Shown here: positions 1 to 9,300 of the stretch, piece after piece | Position numbering within the stretch: position 1 is the first letter of the stretch | Layout of the letters: each line of letters starts with the position of its first letter | NCBI RefSeq assembly: GCF_012927085.1 | Contig: NZ_JABBFX010000004.1 | Span: 310,001-374,000, forward strand | DNA: 64,000 bases | Direction: 5' to 3' | DNA from: Ramlibacter agri | GTDB taxonomy: Bacteria; Pseudomonadota; Gammaproteobacteria; Burkholderiales; Burkholderiaceae_C | Notes under the pieces: generated by a model | Told to the model about the DNA's origin: nothing | Database searches by the model: none | What the model saw: the letters and a program-made list of their open reading frames with translations, nothing else | Translations under genes and position numbers: made by a program

Positions 1-338
1 TCCACGGTGGCCTGACCGAAGCCTTCGCCGTCGCCATGGGGCAGCAGATCCCGTTCGACGAGAACGGCAACCACCTGGGCAACAGCTTCATGGACTACTT
101 CCTGCCCACCGCGGTGGAAACGCCGCACTGGGAAACGGACCACACCGTCACGCCTTGCCCGCACCACCCGCTGGGCGCCAAGGGCGTGGCGGAGTCGCCG
201 CACGTGGGCGGCATCCCCTGCTTCAGCAACGCCGTCATCGACGCCTTCTCGCACCTGGGCGTCAAGCACATGGACATGCCGCACAGCGCCTACCGCGTCT
301 GGCAGCAGTGCCATGCGCTGGGCCTGGACCAGCACTGA
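1..338 (+). CDS. Molybdenum hydroxylase large subunit (CoxL/aldehyde oxidase type), C-terminal fragment
   Basis: This is the 3' end of a gene that begins left of the window; the reading frame starts at base 3 and stops with TGA at 336-338. The last ~110 residues include GAKGVAESPHVGG, which matches the C-terminal Mo-cofactor loop of xanthine dehydrogenase-family large subunits, where the Glu is the catalytic base. The coxG, coxD and coxE homologues that follow at once favour an aerobic CO dehydrogenase or a related form II molybdenum hydroxylase. The selenium-ligand Cys loop that separates true CoxL from form II lies upstream and is not visible, so the substrate cannot be named. Confidence 0.8.
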   Translation, partial: HGGLTEAFAVAMGQQIPFDENGNHLGNSFMDYFLPTAVETPHWETDHTVTPCPHHPLGAKGVAESPHVGGIPCFSNAVIDAFSHLGVKHMDMPHSAYRVWQQCHALGLDQH

Positions 339-342
339 CACC

Positions 343-920
343 ATGAAAGTCGAAATCTCCCGGAGCTTCGCGCTGCCCGGGTCCGCCGAGGCGGGCTGGG
401 CCGTGCTGCAGGATGTGGAAGCCGTGGCCGGCTGCATGCCGGGCGCGCAGATCACGCAGCGCATCCACGACTCGCACTACAAGGGCACGGTGGCGGTGAA
501 GCTGGGGCCGGCCAGCCTCAGCTTCCGCGGCGAGATCGAGGTGAAGGCGCTCGATGCCGGCGCCCGGTCCATCCGCCTGCTCGGGCGCGGCACCGACGCC
601 ACCGGCACCTCGGGCGCGTCGATGGAACTGGCCGCGCACATCGAGGCGGTCGACGGCAGCTCGAGCCGGCTGGTGGGCACGAGCGAAGTCTCCATGAGCG
701 GCAAGGTCGCCACCTTCGGCGCGCGCCTCATGGGGCCAGTGGCGGACCAGGTGCTGGCGCAGTTCGCGGGCAACTTCGCCGCCAAGGTGCAGGCGCAGGC
801 CGCCGCCCTGCCCGCAGCCGCCGCTGTCGCGCCACCGGCCGAGGCGAAGCCGCTCAATGGCCTGGCGCTCGCCTGGGCCATGCTGCGCGAGTGGCTCCAT
901 TCGCTGTTCGCGCGGAGAGC

Positions 921-924
<4 letters not shown>
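343..924 (+). CDS. coxG: CoxG-like SRPBCC protein
   Basis: This 193-residue protein belongs to the CO dehydrogenase subunit G family, an SRPBCC-fold domain (about residues 1-145) followed by an Ala/Pro linker and a C-terminal hydrophobic helix (about 170-190). In Oligotropha-type cox clusters CoxG is thought to help tether the hydroxylase to the inner face of the cytoplasmic membrane, and the C-terminal helix fits that. The ATG at 343 lies 4 nt after the large-subunit stop. The end overlaps coxD in an ATGA junction, so the genes are probably translationally coupled. The family call is firm; the anchoring role is taken from the family. Confidence 0.85.
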
Positions 925-1804
<880 letters not shown>

Positions 1805-1811
<7 letters not shown>

Positions 1812-2938
1812 ACCTGGCCGATCCGGAACTCGAAGCGCGCGTGACGCAAAGGCTCGCGGGCTTCTGCGGCTTCCTGCGCGCGAATGGCTTCGCGGTGGGC
1901 GGCGGCGATGCGCAGCAGGTGCTGCAGGCGGCGCAGCACGTCGGCGTGCTCGATAGCGAGCTGCTGCGCTGGAGCCTGCAGGCCTTGCTGTGCGGCCGTT
2001 GCGACGAGTGGCGGCGCTTCGGCGAGCTGTTCGACGCCTGGTTCCTGCCGCCCAATCGCTGGAGCGCGCCGCAAGCGCGCGAGTTCGAAGCCGGCCTCGA
2101 GAGCGGCGTGCACGGCGAAGCGGGCCGCGGCGCGGGCCAGGATCATCCGCGTGATGCGCGCCGCGCCGCGAGCGCGCGCGAGCTGCTGGCCCGCACCGAT
2201 TTCAGCGAGCTGCTGGAACGCGAACACCAGCTGGACCTGGAAGCCTTGATGCGGCAGTTTGCGCGGCGGCTGAAGCACCTGCGCCTGCGGCGTGAAGCGC
2301 GCGCCCGGCACGGCCGCCGGCTGGACCTGCGCGCCACGATCCGGCGCAGCGTCGCCACCGGCGGCACGCCGCTGCACCTGGCCTGGCGCGACCGCCGCCG
2401 GGTGCGGCCGCGGCTGGTGCTGCTGCTGGACGTGAGCCGCTCGATGGCGCCCTACAGCTTCTTCTACCTGCGCCTCGCGCGAGCGCTTGCGGGCGAACTG
2501 GCGGACGTCCACAGCTTCATCTTCCACACGCGCGTGACGGCGGTGTCGGAAGCGCTGCGCGACCCCGATCCCTGGCGCGCGCAGGAGCGGCTGCACCTGC
2601 TGGCCCAGGGCTGGGGTGGCGGCACCCGCATCGGCGAAAGCCTGGCGCAGTTCAACCGCGAACACGCAGCGCGGCTCGTGCATGCGCGCACCGCGGTCAT
2701 CGTCCTCAGCGACGGCTACGACACCGGCGAACCGGCCTTGCTGGCGGCCGAACTGGCGCGGCTGCGCCGGCGCGCGCGCCGCATCGTCTGGCTCAACCCC
2801 TTGTGCAGCCGGCCCGGCTACGCGCCCGTGAGCCAGGGCATGCAGGCGGCGCTGCCCCATCTGGACCTGCTGGCCCCCGGTGCGGACCTCGCTTCGCTCG
2901 CTGCCGTCCTGCCCCGCATCCTGGAGGCACTGTCATGA
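1805..2938 (+). CDS. coxE: CoxE-like VWA-domain protein
   Basis: A 377-residue protein with a C-terminal von Willebrand A domain. The MIDAS motif DVSRSM (DxSxS) is at about residues 209-214, and later acidic and Thr metal ligands lie around GGGTRIGE and VLSDGYDTG. The N-terminal half is Arg/Leu-rich and helical, as usual in CoxE. Members pair with MoxR ATPases such as CoxD to mature molybdenum hydroxylases. The ATG at 1805 lies inside the coxD end (TGA at 1809-1811), which strongly implies coupled synthesis. No signal peptide is visible, so it is probably cytoplasmic. Confidence 0.85.
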
Positions 2939-3858
2939 GCCCTGAAGACCTGCTCGAAGCGGCCCGCCTGCTGCAACAGCGCGGCGAGCCCTATGCCCTG
3001 GTGACCGTGGTGCGGACGAGCCCTCCTACCTCCGCCTACGTCGGCGCCCAGGCGCTGGTGCTGGCCGACGGCACGATGCAGGGCACCGTGGGCGGCGGCT
3101 GCGCCAAGGAGGTCGTGGTGCAGGCCGCGCTGGAGGCGCTGCGCAATGGCGCCGCGCGGCTGGTCCTGATCAGCAATGCGGAGGCGGCCGAAGAGGGCGT
3201 GCAGCGCCATCCGATGCGCTGTGCGAGCAATGGCGAGATCGAGCTCTTCGTGCATCCGCACCGGCCGGCGCCGCTGCTCCTGGTGCTGGGCGCCACGCCC
3301 TGCGCCGAGCAGGCGCGCGCCTTCGCCCTGCAGTGCGGCTTTCGGGTTGCGAGCCGGCCCGACGCGCCGGAAGCGGCGCAGGCCGCGATCGCGCTGGTCG
3401 CCACGCAGGGCGAGGGCGACGAGCCCGCGTTGCAAGCCGCGCTGGAAGGCCCGTCCGCGCAGGTGCTGCTGGTGGCCAGCCGGCGCAAAGCGGACCGCCT
3501 GCGTGCCGCGATGCGTGAACGCGGCCTGCCCGAGGCGCGGCTGGCGGCCATCCAGGCGCCGGCCGGCCCCGACATCGGTGCCCACACGCCGGCGCACATC
3601 GCGCTGGCCGCGGTGGGCGGCGCCATCGCCTGCCTGCCGGCCCTGGCGCAACCGGTCGCGGCCCGGCCCGCACCGGCCTATGTCAACCCCGTGTGCGGCG
3701 CCGCCGTCGATCCCGCCACCGCGATGCACACCCTCAGCTACGAGGGCCAGCGCTTCTACTTCTGCTGCGATGGCTGCAAGCTGGAATTCGAGCGCGATCC
3801 GGCGCGCTATGCCGCCGTCCAGGCAGCCCAGCGCGGCGCGCTGAAGGAGGCGGCATGA
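2935..3858 (+). CDS. XdhC/CoxF-family Mo-cofactor maturation protein with a C-terminal YHS domain
   Basis: A 307-residue protein with XdhC-CoxI motifs in the N-terminal third (GTVGGGCAKEVV near residue 44) and an XdhC-type Rossmann segment (LLVLGATPCAEQARAFA) near 105. XdhC proteins bind molybdenum cofactor and load sulphurated cofactor into xanthine dehydrogenase-type enzymes. An unusual addition is a C-terminal YHS-like metal-binding domain (about 247-292), with Cys in NPVCGAAVDP and in FYFCCDGCKLEF. YHS domains are linked to copper and other soft metals, so a role in supplying metal to the active site is an inference. The start overlaps coxE and the end overlaps the next gene in ATGA. Confidence 0.8.
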   Translation: MSPEDLLEAARLLQQRGEPYALVTVVRTSPPTSAYVGAQALVLADGTMQGTVGGGCAKEVVVQAALEALRNGAARLVLISNAEAAEEGVQRHPMRCASNGEIELFVHPHRPAPLLLVLGATPCAEQARAFALQCGFRVASRPDAPEAAQAAIALVATQGEGDEPALQAALEGPSAQVLLVASRRKADRLRAAMRERGLPEARLAAIQAPAGPDIGAHTPAHIALAAVGGAIACLPALAQPVAARPAPAYVNPVCGAAVDPATAMHTLSYEGQRFYFCCDGCKLEFERDPARYAAVQAAQRGALKEAA

Positions 3859-4469
3859 GCATCCAGCGTTTTTCGGCCGTGGTGTTGGCCGCCGGCACAT
3901 CGTCTCGCATGGACGGCGCGAACAAGCTGCTGCTGGACGTGGGCGGCGAGCCGGCCATTCGGCGCAGCGTCCGCATTGTGCTGGCTGCAGGCGTGCAGGA
4001 AACCGTGGTGGTCACCGGGCACCAGGGCCGCGAGGTCGCGCGCGCCGTGCTGGACCTGCCGGTGACCGTGCAGCCGAACCTGCGCTACGAGGACGGCCAG
4101 ATGCGATCGGTCGCTGCCGGCGTGGCCGCCCTGGCGCAGGCCACCGACGCCATCCTGGTCTGCCTGGGCGACATGGTGCTGCTGGAGCCGGCCGACCTGC
4201 GCGAGCTGATGGCGATGTACGAGGCGCATCCGGAATGCTCCATCGTCATCCCGCGCTTCGAGGGCGCGCGCGGCAACCCGATCGTGTTCGCGGCCTCCTA
4301 TGCACCCGAAGTCGCAGCTGGCCGCCGCTTGATCGGCTGCCGCAAGCTGGCGCAGCAATATCCCGAAGAGACCTGGTACCACGAGGCTTCCCACGACCGC
4401 TTCACGAGCGACATGGATACGCCGGACGATTACCGGCGCGTGCTCTCCCGGCTGACGGTCGCCTTGTAG
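3855..4469 (+). CDS. MobA/MocA-like molybdenum cofactor nucleotidyltransferase
   Basis: A 204-residue NTP transferase-fold protein. The signature LAAGTSSRMDGANKLLLDVGG lies at residues ~11-31, with a later acidic metal site LVCLGDMVLL. MocA-type enzymes attach CMP, and MobA attaches GMP, to molybdopterin, producing the dinucleotide cofactor of the hydroxylase. CO dehydrogenase carries the cytosine form, so MocA is the better guess, but the base specificity is not visible. The ATG at 3855 overlaps the preceding stop and a GGAGG sequence lies just upstream. It is the last gene of the cluster. Confidence 0.82.
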   Translation: MSIQRFSAVVLAAGTSSRMDGANKLLLDVGGEPAIRRSVRIVLAAGVQETVVVTGHQGREVARAVLDLPVTVQPNLRYEDGQMRSVAAGVAALAQATDAILVCLGDMVLLEPADLRELMAMYEAHPECSIVIPRFEGARGNPIVFAASYAPEVAAGRRLIGCRKLAQQYPEETWYHEASHDRFTSDMDTPDDYRRVLSRLTVAL

Positions 4470-4511
4470 GCTGGGTTGCGCGAATGCGCACCGCGGCACG
4501 CAACGCCAGCC
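4469..4511. terminator. Hairpin between convergent genes, probable bidirectional terminator
   Basis: GGCTGG-G-TTGCG (4469-4480) pairs with CGCAA-CG-CCAGCC (4499-4511), giving a long GC-rich stem exactly in the gap between the MocA-like gene and the convergent membrane-protein gene. Neither side has a T tract, so efficient intrinsic termination is not certain. Confidence 0.5.
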
Positions 4512-5144
4512 TCACAACGCCATCGCCACGCCCGCGCCACCCGCAAGCACCAGGCTTGCCGCCCACGCCGCATCGAGGTTGAACCACGCCCGCCGCAGGA
4601 ACTGCAGGCCGAGATAGCGGTACACGACCCACGCCATCCCCAGCCCCCCGAGCACCATCGCCAGCGTGTGCGCCACGGCCACCGCCAGCGCGGTGGCGAC
4701 ATCCGAGCGCGCCAGCGAAGTAAACATGTCGTCTTCGCTGCACAGCCCCAGCATGAAGGGCACCAGCATCAGGCCCGCGCCATGCGCCGTCGCCATCAGG
4801 AAGGACCACCATGCAAGCTGCCCGGGCCGGATCCGCGCCAGCGCGCGCGGATGGCGCGGCCGCAGCAGCTTGTAGACGCCGAACAGCAGCACCACCGTGC
4901 CCGCCACCAGCCGGATGGGCCGGCTCCACGCCAGCACCCACGACAGCCACGCCAGCGGCACCAGCACCACCGCCATCGCCGCGAAATGCCCCGCGCCCAG
5001 GGGGAGCAGGGTGCCGAACACTGCGGCGGCGCGCCGCTGCTCGAGGCCACGCGCCACCGCGATCGGCCAGCCCATGGCCGGATTGAGGCCGTGGTACAGG
5101 CCGAGGGCGAGGATGGTGGCCCAGAGGGCGGCGCTGGCGCTCAA
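4512..5144 (-). CDS. Polytopic membrane protein coupled to the selenium-binding protein gene
   Basis: A 210-residue protein with about six hydrophobic segments. I chose the TTG start at 5144 because it overlaps the upstream stop (TTGA) and the protein then opens directly with a membrane segment. It has small histidine motifs (GLYHGLNPAMGW near the N-terminus, GAGHFAAM, TAHGAG) that recall metal-transport membrane proteins of the NicO/UreH type, but I cannot assign a family firmly. The junction with the methanethiol-oxidase-type gene implies cotranscription and a linked role, perhaps supply of metal or sulphur species. The function is unknown. Confidence 0.6.
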   Translation of the reverse strand: MSASAALWATILALGLYHGLNPAMGWPIAVARGLEQRRAAAVFGTLLPLGAGHFAAMAVVLVPLAWLSWVLAWSRPIRLVAGTVVLLFGVYKLLRPRHPRALARIRPGQLAWWSFLMATAHGAGLMLVPFMLGLCSEDDMFTSLARSDVATALAVAVAHTLAMVLGGLGMAWVVYRYLGLQFLRRAWFNLDAAWAASLVLAGGAGVAMAL

Positions 5145-6553
5145 GCCGAGGGGTAGCAGAAGGAGTCGGTGGAGCAGTCGCCGCCCTGCAGCCGCACCTG
5201 GTGGGCGCCGTAGTCCTTGCCGAAATCGACGTAGAACTCGCGCTCCAGCTCGATGCCGCCATCGGCGCCGGCATTGCACATCACCTGCACGCCTGGCACG
5301 CCGTCCGGATAGAACTGCGGGTCCCAGGCGCTGTACAGCGAGTTGGTGAAGTACACGCGCTTGCCATCGCGGCTGACTTCCACCATCTGCGGGCCGCCGC
5401 CGAAAGGCCTGCCGGTGGGATGGTTCTCGTGCCGCGCGATGCCGCCGATGCGCACGCTGCCGGCCAGCTTGGGAAGCATCGGGTCGCTGACGTCGTACTG
5501 GCGCAGCTCGCCGGTGCCCCAGCAGGCGACGTAGAGGAAGCGGTCATCGAGCGACAGGTCGATGTCGCTCACCAGCGGCGGCACGGCGCCGAAGCCCTTC
5601 AGCAGTACCGGCAGGCGGTCCACTGGCGCCGCCTCGGGCGGGATGGTCGCGGTCTTGCGCGCCTGGAACTTGCCGCCCTCGCGCCACCAGGTCCAGATCG
5701 AGGCCTCGAGATTCGTGGTGTCCACCACCACGCCGAGGAAGCCGTATTCGCGCGTCGGGTCGTGCGCCGGGCGCACTTCCAGCGCCATCTGGTGGTTCGC
5801 GCCCAGGTCGATCACCTGCGTGTGCCTGCGATCGCGCAGGTCCCAGAAATGCAGCTGGTGGCCATAGCGGTTGGCCAGCAGGTCCTCGGCGACGATGCCG
5901 TTCTCGAACTGCGGCGGCAACCCCCATTCGCTGGACACCATGTAGTCGCGCGGCAGGTTCCACCAGAAGTCGTAGTGCAGCTTCTGCGGGCCGCGCTCGA
6001 TCTCCCAGCGTCCCAGCACCTCGAAGCTTTCGCAGTCGACCAGGAACACGCCGGGTGGCCCCTGCGTGCCGTCCGCGCCGGCGCCGCCGATGCAGCTGAT
6101 GTAGATGCCTTCCGGCCCGCAGTGCACGGTGTGCGGCCGCGAGTAGCCGGTCTTGCGGAAGATCTCCTCCGGCTCGATGGTCTTCACCAGCTTCGGGTTG
6201 GCGGGATCGGGCTGCGTGTCGACGATGTACACACGCGAGGAGCGCAGGCCCGGGATCACCAGGTAGCGGCGCTGCAGGAAGGCGTGGCCCGACATCGGGG
6301 CCAGCGCGGAGCTGCAGGCGTTCCAGCCGAAATGGTGGAACTCGTCGCCCTTGTTCGGCATGTCCAGGCGCTTCAACACCTGGCCGTAGCTCTTGGACCC
6401 GGGCTGCACGTCCACCACTGCCAGCGCATCGGGCCGCGAGCGGTCCGGCGAGAGCAACGCCGTGTAGGCCAGTCGCTCCGGTTCGGCCTCCATGGCGAGG
6501 CGGGGCGAGGGATGGAAGGTGGGATCCGGGCGCAGCGACTCGAACGTGCTCAT
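5141..6553 (-). CDS. Selenium-binding protein 56 family / methanethiol oxidase-like protein
   Basis: A 470-residue full-length SBP56-family protein. It keeps the signature GDEFHHFGWNACSS with the selenium/active-site Cys, and the histidine-rich stretch RPHTVHCGPEG, which carries copper ligands in methanethiol oxidase. Several WD-like beta-propeller strands follow. Bacterial members (MtoX) oxidise methanethiol to formaldehyde, H2S and H2O2. The ATG at 6553 (MSTFESLRPDPTF) begins the conserved region; the frame continues upstream without homology. MtoX is periplasmic in Hyphomicrobium, but no signal peptide is obvious here. SoxYZB at 36-39 kb could handle the sulphide, though this is speculative. 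Confidence 0.85.
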   Translation of the reverse strand: MSTFESLRPDPTFHPSPRLAMEAEPERLAYTALLSPDRSRPDALAVVDVQPGSKSYGQVLKRLDMPNKGDEFHHFGWNACSSALAPMSGHAFLQRRYLVIPGLRSSRVYIVDTQPDPANPKLVKTIEPEEIFRKTGYSRPHTVHCGPEGIYISCIGGAGADGTQGPPGVFLVDCESFEVLGRWEIERGPQKLHYDFWWNLPRDYMVSSEWGLPPQFENGIVAEDLLANRYGHQLHFWDLRDRRHTQVIDLGANHQMALEVRPAHDPTREYGFLGVVVDTTNLEASIWTWWREGGKFQARKTATIPPEAAPVDRLPVLLKGFGAVPPLVSDIDLSLDDRFLYVACWGTGELRQYDVSDPMLPKLAGSVRIGGIARHENHPTGRPFGGGPQMVEVSRDGKRVYFTNSLYSAWDPQFYPDGVPGVQVMCNAGADGGIELEREFYVDFGKDYGAHQVRLQGGDCSTDSFCYPSA

Positions 6554-6654
6554 GCGGGCCTCCAGGGGTTGGCAAGGGCCCCTTAAGTCTCGCCAGGGGT
6601 CGCGCCGCGTCAAGCCGTTGCGGACAATTGGCGGGGCACATTGCAGGGGCATCG

Positions 6655-7022
6655 ATGGACACCTGGGCCTGATCCGCATTCACGGCTGCCGTCGCGCTGG
6701 CAGGGCTGGCCGCTGTCGATGGCCTGCGGCCGCCTCGGCCCGGCCATGCGCACGCGCGCTGGAGCCTTCTGCTTGGCACGGCCGGCATGCTGATGGGCCT
6801 CTGGCTCGACAGCCGGGCCGGCGGGCTGGCGCGGCTGGCCGCGCTGTGCACCGCGGGCGAGGCGGAATCCGTGGATGTGCTCGGTTGGCACTGGAGCCAG
6901 CTGCCGCGCGCCCACTTCGGCATGCTGGCCGGCAGCCTGTTGCCCGTGCTCGCGTTGCCGGGCCCGGGGGCCGCCGGGCGCTGGCCCAGCGGGAGCGCGC
7001 GCCGGATTGGCTGCACACTTGA
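6655..7022 (+). pseudogene. Probable broken small membrane-protein gene with an in-frame TGA
   Basis: An ATG at 6655 opens MDTWA, then meets TGA at 6670-6672. The same frame goes on with protein-like sequence: hydrophobic AFTAAVALAGLAAVDGL, then WSLLLGTAGMLMGLWLDSRAG, ending around GMLAGSLLPVLAL. Downstream of about 6960 the frame becomes Pro/Gly/Arg-rich and looks non-coding, suggesting a second lesion. An ATG at 6787 could give a shortened 117-residue product. I read this as a decayed gene for a protein with 2-3 membrane helices; the right boundary is approximate. The rest of the 6554-7113 stretch shows nothing I can identify. Confidence 0.4.
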
Positions 7023-7113
7023 ATTTCGGCCGCCGGGAGGCATCTCTTCCAAAGCCGGAGCCGGCCAGCGCGCAACCCCCGGCAACCCCGCCCGCACACT
7101 GCGTGAATGCACC

Positions 7114-7140
7114 CTAAAGCCTTGCAGGACAAGGCTTTAG
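7114..7140. promoter_or_regulatory. Perfect 11-bp inverted repeat overlapping the rimP promoter
   Basis: CTAAAGCCTTG (7114-7124) and CAAGGCTTTAG (7130-7140) are perfect inverted arms separated by 5 nt. The dyad covers the -35 element and most of the spacer of the predicted promoter. It could be an operator, or a hairpin ending transcription from the left. Confidence 0.55.
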
Positions 7141-7150
7141 ACGTTACAAT
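7122..7150 (+). promoter_or_regulatory. Sigma-70 promoter of the rimP-nusA-infB operon
   Basis: The -35 hexamer TTGCAG (7122-7127) and -10 hexamer TACAAT (7145-7150) have the ideal 17-bp spacing. Transcription would start near 7157, about 50 nt before the rimP start codon. Confidence 0.65.
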
Positions 7151-7167
7151 CTAGGCTTCACGACCAA

Positions 7168-7197
7168 ACGGGCGGGTACCAACCGCCCGTTTTTTTT
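7168..7197 (+). terminator. Intrinsic terminator / attenuator in the rimP leader
   Basis: ACGGGCGG (7168-7175) pairs with CCGCCCGT (7183-7190) around a 7-nt loop, followed by an unbroken run of eight T (7190-7197). It lies between the promoter and the rimP start, only about 10 nt after the predicted transcription start. Unless it is suppressed, most transcripts would end as ~40-nt RNAs. Attenuators at this locus are known in Gammaproteobacteria (rimP leader), so this may be the betaproteobacterial counterpart. Confidence 0.65.
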
Positions 7198-7207
7198 GCT
7201 TCACACA

Positions 7208-7786
7208 TTGGCATTGCACGACTTGGTGGCCCAAACCGTAGCCGGTCTCGGCTATGACCTGGTGGAACTCGAACGTTCCGCCGGCGGCACCCTGCGCGTC
7301 ACGATCGACTTCCCGTGGAACAGTGCGGAAGAAGAAAAGTTCGTGAATGTCGAGGATTGCGAGCGCGTCACGCGCCAGTTGCAATACACGCTGGAGGTCG
7401 AGGCCGTCGACTACAAGCGGCTCGAAGTGTCATCGCCCGGCATCGATCGGCCGTTACGCGGTGACAAGGACTTCGAGCGCTTCGCCGGCGAGGTCGTCGA
7501 CATCGTGCTGAAGGCGCCCATGGGCGCGGCGGCGGCGGGCCAGGTGGCTGCCAATCGCCGCAAGTTCCGCGGCACGCTGGAAAAGGCCGAAGGCGCCGGC
7601 TGGCAGGTGACGTGGAGCGATGAGCCCGAGCCCCTGCCTGGGCAGAAGCCGTCGAAGAAAAAGAAGGAGGCGCCTGTCCTGCAGGTGCTGGGTTTCACGC
7701 TGGACGAGCTCAAGGAAGCGCGTCTTGCGCCGATCGTAGATTTCAAGGGGCGCAAACGTCCCGGGGTTCAGGAGCAAGGGAAATGA
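7208..7786 (+). CDS. rimP: Ribosome maturation factor RimP
   Basis: RimP acts in late maturation of the 30S subunit in the cytoplasm. Conserved pieces include [17 protein letters not shown] at the N-terminus, LRVTIDFPW, and [15 protein letters not shown] in the middle, with an RNA-binding C-terminal domain ending in [12 protein letters not shown] chose the TTG at 7208, giving about 192 residues, because it aligns with the usual MAL start. The TTG at 7196 falls inside the terminator T tract and an in-frame TTG also exists at 7214. No clear Shine-Dalgarno sequence precedes it. The stop overlaps nusA in ATGA. Confidence 0.92.
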   Translation: MALHDLVAQTVAGLGYDLVELERSAGGTLRVTIDFPWNSAEEEKFVNVEDCERVTRQLQYTLEVEAVDYKRLEVSSPGIDRPLRGDKDFERFAGEVVDIVLKAPMGAAAAGQVAANRRKFRGTLEKAEGAGWQVTWSDEPEPLPGQKPSKKKKEAPVLQVLGFTLDELKEARLAPIVDFKGRKRPGVQEQGK

Positions 7787-9279
7787 ATCGCGAACTGTTG
7801 ATGCTGGTGGACGCCATCTCGCGCGAGAAGAACGTGGAGCGCGACGTGGTGTTCGGCGCCGTGGAAGCGGCCCTGGCCCAGGCGACCAAGAAGCTGTACC
7901 AGGGCGAGGTCGACATCCGCGTGGCCATCGACCGCGACAGCGGCGATTACGAAACCTTCCGCCGCTGGCTGGTGGTGCCCGACACCGCGGGCCTGCAGAA
8001 CCCCGACGCCGAAGAACTGCTGATGGACGCCAAGGAGCGCGTGGCGGAAGTGGAAGAGGGCGAGCACATCGAGGAAGGCATCGAATCGCTGCCGATCGGC
8101 CGCATCGGCGCCATGGCCGCCAAGCAGGTGATCCTGCAGAAGATCCGCGACGCCGAGCGCGAGATGCTGCTGAACGACTTCATGTCGCGCGGCGACAAGA
8201 TCTTCGTGGGCACCGTCAAGCGCATGGACAAGGGCGACATCATCGTGGAGAGCGGGCGGGTCGAAGGCCGCCTGCGTCGCAGCGAGATGATCCCCAAGGA
8301 GAACCTGCGCAACGGCGACCGCGTCCGCGCCATGATCATGGAAGTGGACCTGACGCTGCGCGGCGCGCCCATCATCCTGTCGCGCGCGGCCCCCGAGTTC
8401 ATGATCGAGCTGTTCCGCCAGGAAGTGCCCGAGATCGAGCAGGGCCTGCTGGAGATCAAGAGCTGCGCCCGCGACCCCGGTTCGCGCGCCAAGATCGCCG
8501 TCGTCTCGCACGACAAGCGCGTCGACCCGATCGGCACCTGCGTCGGCGTGCGCGGTTCGCGCGTGAACGCGGTGACCAACGAGCTGGCTGGCGAGCGCGT
8601 CGACATCGTGCTGTGGTCCGAGGACCCCGCGCAGTTCGTGATCGGCGCCCTGGCGCCCGCCAACGTGACCTCCATCGTCGTCGACGAGGAGAAGCACGCG
8701 ATGGACGTGGTGGTCGACGAGGAAAACCTCGCCATCGCCATCGGCCGCGGCGGCCAGAACGTGCGGCTCGCTTCCGAGCTGACCGGCTGGAAGATCAACA
8801 TCATGGACGCCAACGAGTCCGCGCAGAAGCAGGCCGAGGAGCAGTCCACGATCCGCTCGCTGTTCATGGAGAAGCTCGATGTCGACGAGGAAATCGCCGA
8901 CATCCTGATCGTCGAAGGCTTCACCAGCCTGGAGGAGGTGGCCTACGTGCCGATCTCCGAGATGCTGGAGATCGAGTCCTTCGACGAGGACACGGTCAAC
9001 GAGCTGCGCACGCGCGCCAAGGATGCGCTCCTGACGATGGAGATCGCGCGCGAGGAGAGCGTCGAGGAAGTCTCGCAGGACCTGCGCGACCTGCAAGGCC
9101 TCAACCCGCAGCTGATCGCGAAGCTGGCCGACCACAACGTGCATACGCGCGACGAGCTGGCCGACCTCGCGGTCGACGAGCTCACCGAAATCACCGGCCA
9201 GTCCGCGGACGAGGCCAAGGCCCTGATCATGAAGGCGCGCGAGCACTGGTTCGCCAACGCCGCTGCCGCCCATGAGTAA
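7783..9279 (+). CDS. nusA: Transcription termination/antitermination factor NusA
   Basis: Full-length 498-residue NusA. The order is an N-terminal RNA polymerase-binding domain (1-~130), an S1 domain (~135-200; [16 protein letters not shown]), KH domains (~230-380; [18 protein letters not shown]) and two acidic C-terminal helix-hairpin-helix repeats as in Gammaproteobacteria. It modulates pausing, termination and rRNA antitermination. Its ATG overlaps the rimP stop. NusA may regulate its own operon through the leader terminator, as suggested for other bacteria; this is not shown by the sequence alone. Confidence 0.97.
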   Translation: MNRELLMLVDAISREKNVERDVVFGAVEAALAQATKKLYQGEVDIRVAIDRDSGDYETFRRWLVVPDTAGLQNPDAEELLMDAKERVAEVEEGEHIEEGIESLPIGRIGAMAAKQVILQKIRDAEREMLLNDFMSRGDKIFVGTVKRMDKGDIIVESGRVEGRLRRSEMIPKENLRNGDRVRAMIMEVDLTLRGAPIILSRAAPEFMIELFRQEVPEIEQGLLEIKSCARDPGSRAKIAVVSHDKRVDPIGTCVGVRGSRVNAVTNELAGERVDIVLWSEDPAQFVIGALAPANVTSIVVDEEKHAMDVVVDEENLAIAIGRGGQNVRLASELTGWKINIMDANESAQKQAEEQSTIRSLFMEKLDVDEEIADILIVEGFTSLEEVAYVPISEMLEIESFDEDTVNELRTRAKDALLTMEIAREESVEEVSQDLRDLQGLNPQLIAKLADHNVHTRDELADLAVDELTEITGQSADEAKALIMKAREHWFANAAAAHE

Positions 9280-9300
9280 TGGGAGGGGGACAAAGAACAC

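Noticed and set aside
5201..6586. 461-codon plus-strand open frame
   Set aside because: It is antisense to the selenium-binding protein gene, whose conserved motifs are clear on the minus strand.
6655..6672. TGA at codon 6 read as selenocysteine because a selenium-binding protein gene is adjacent
   Set aside because: No SECIS-like hairpin is visible just after the TGA, the protein is not a known selenoprotein type, and SBP56 proteins do not contain selenocysteine. A nonsense mutation is simpler.
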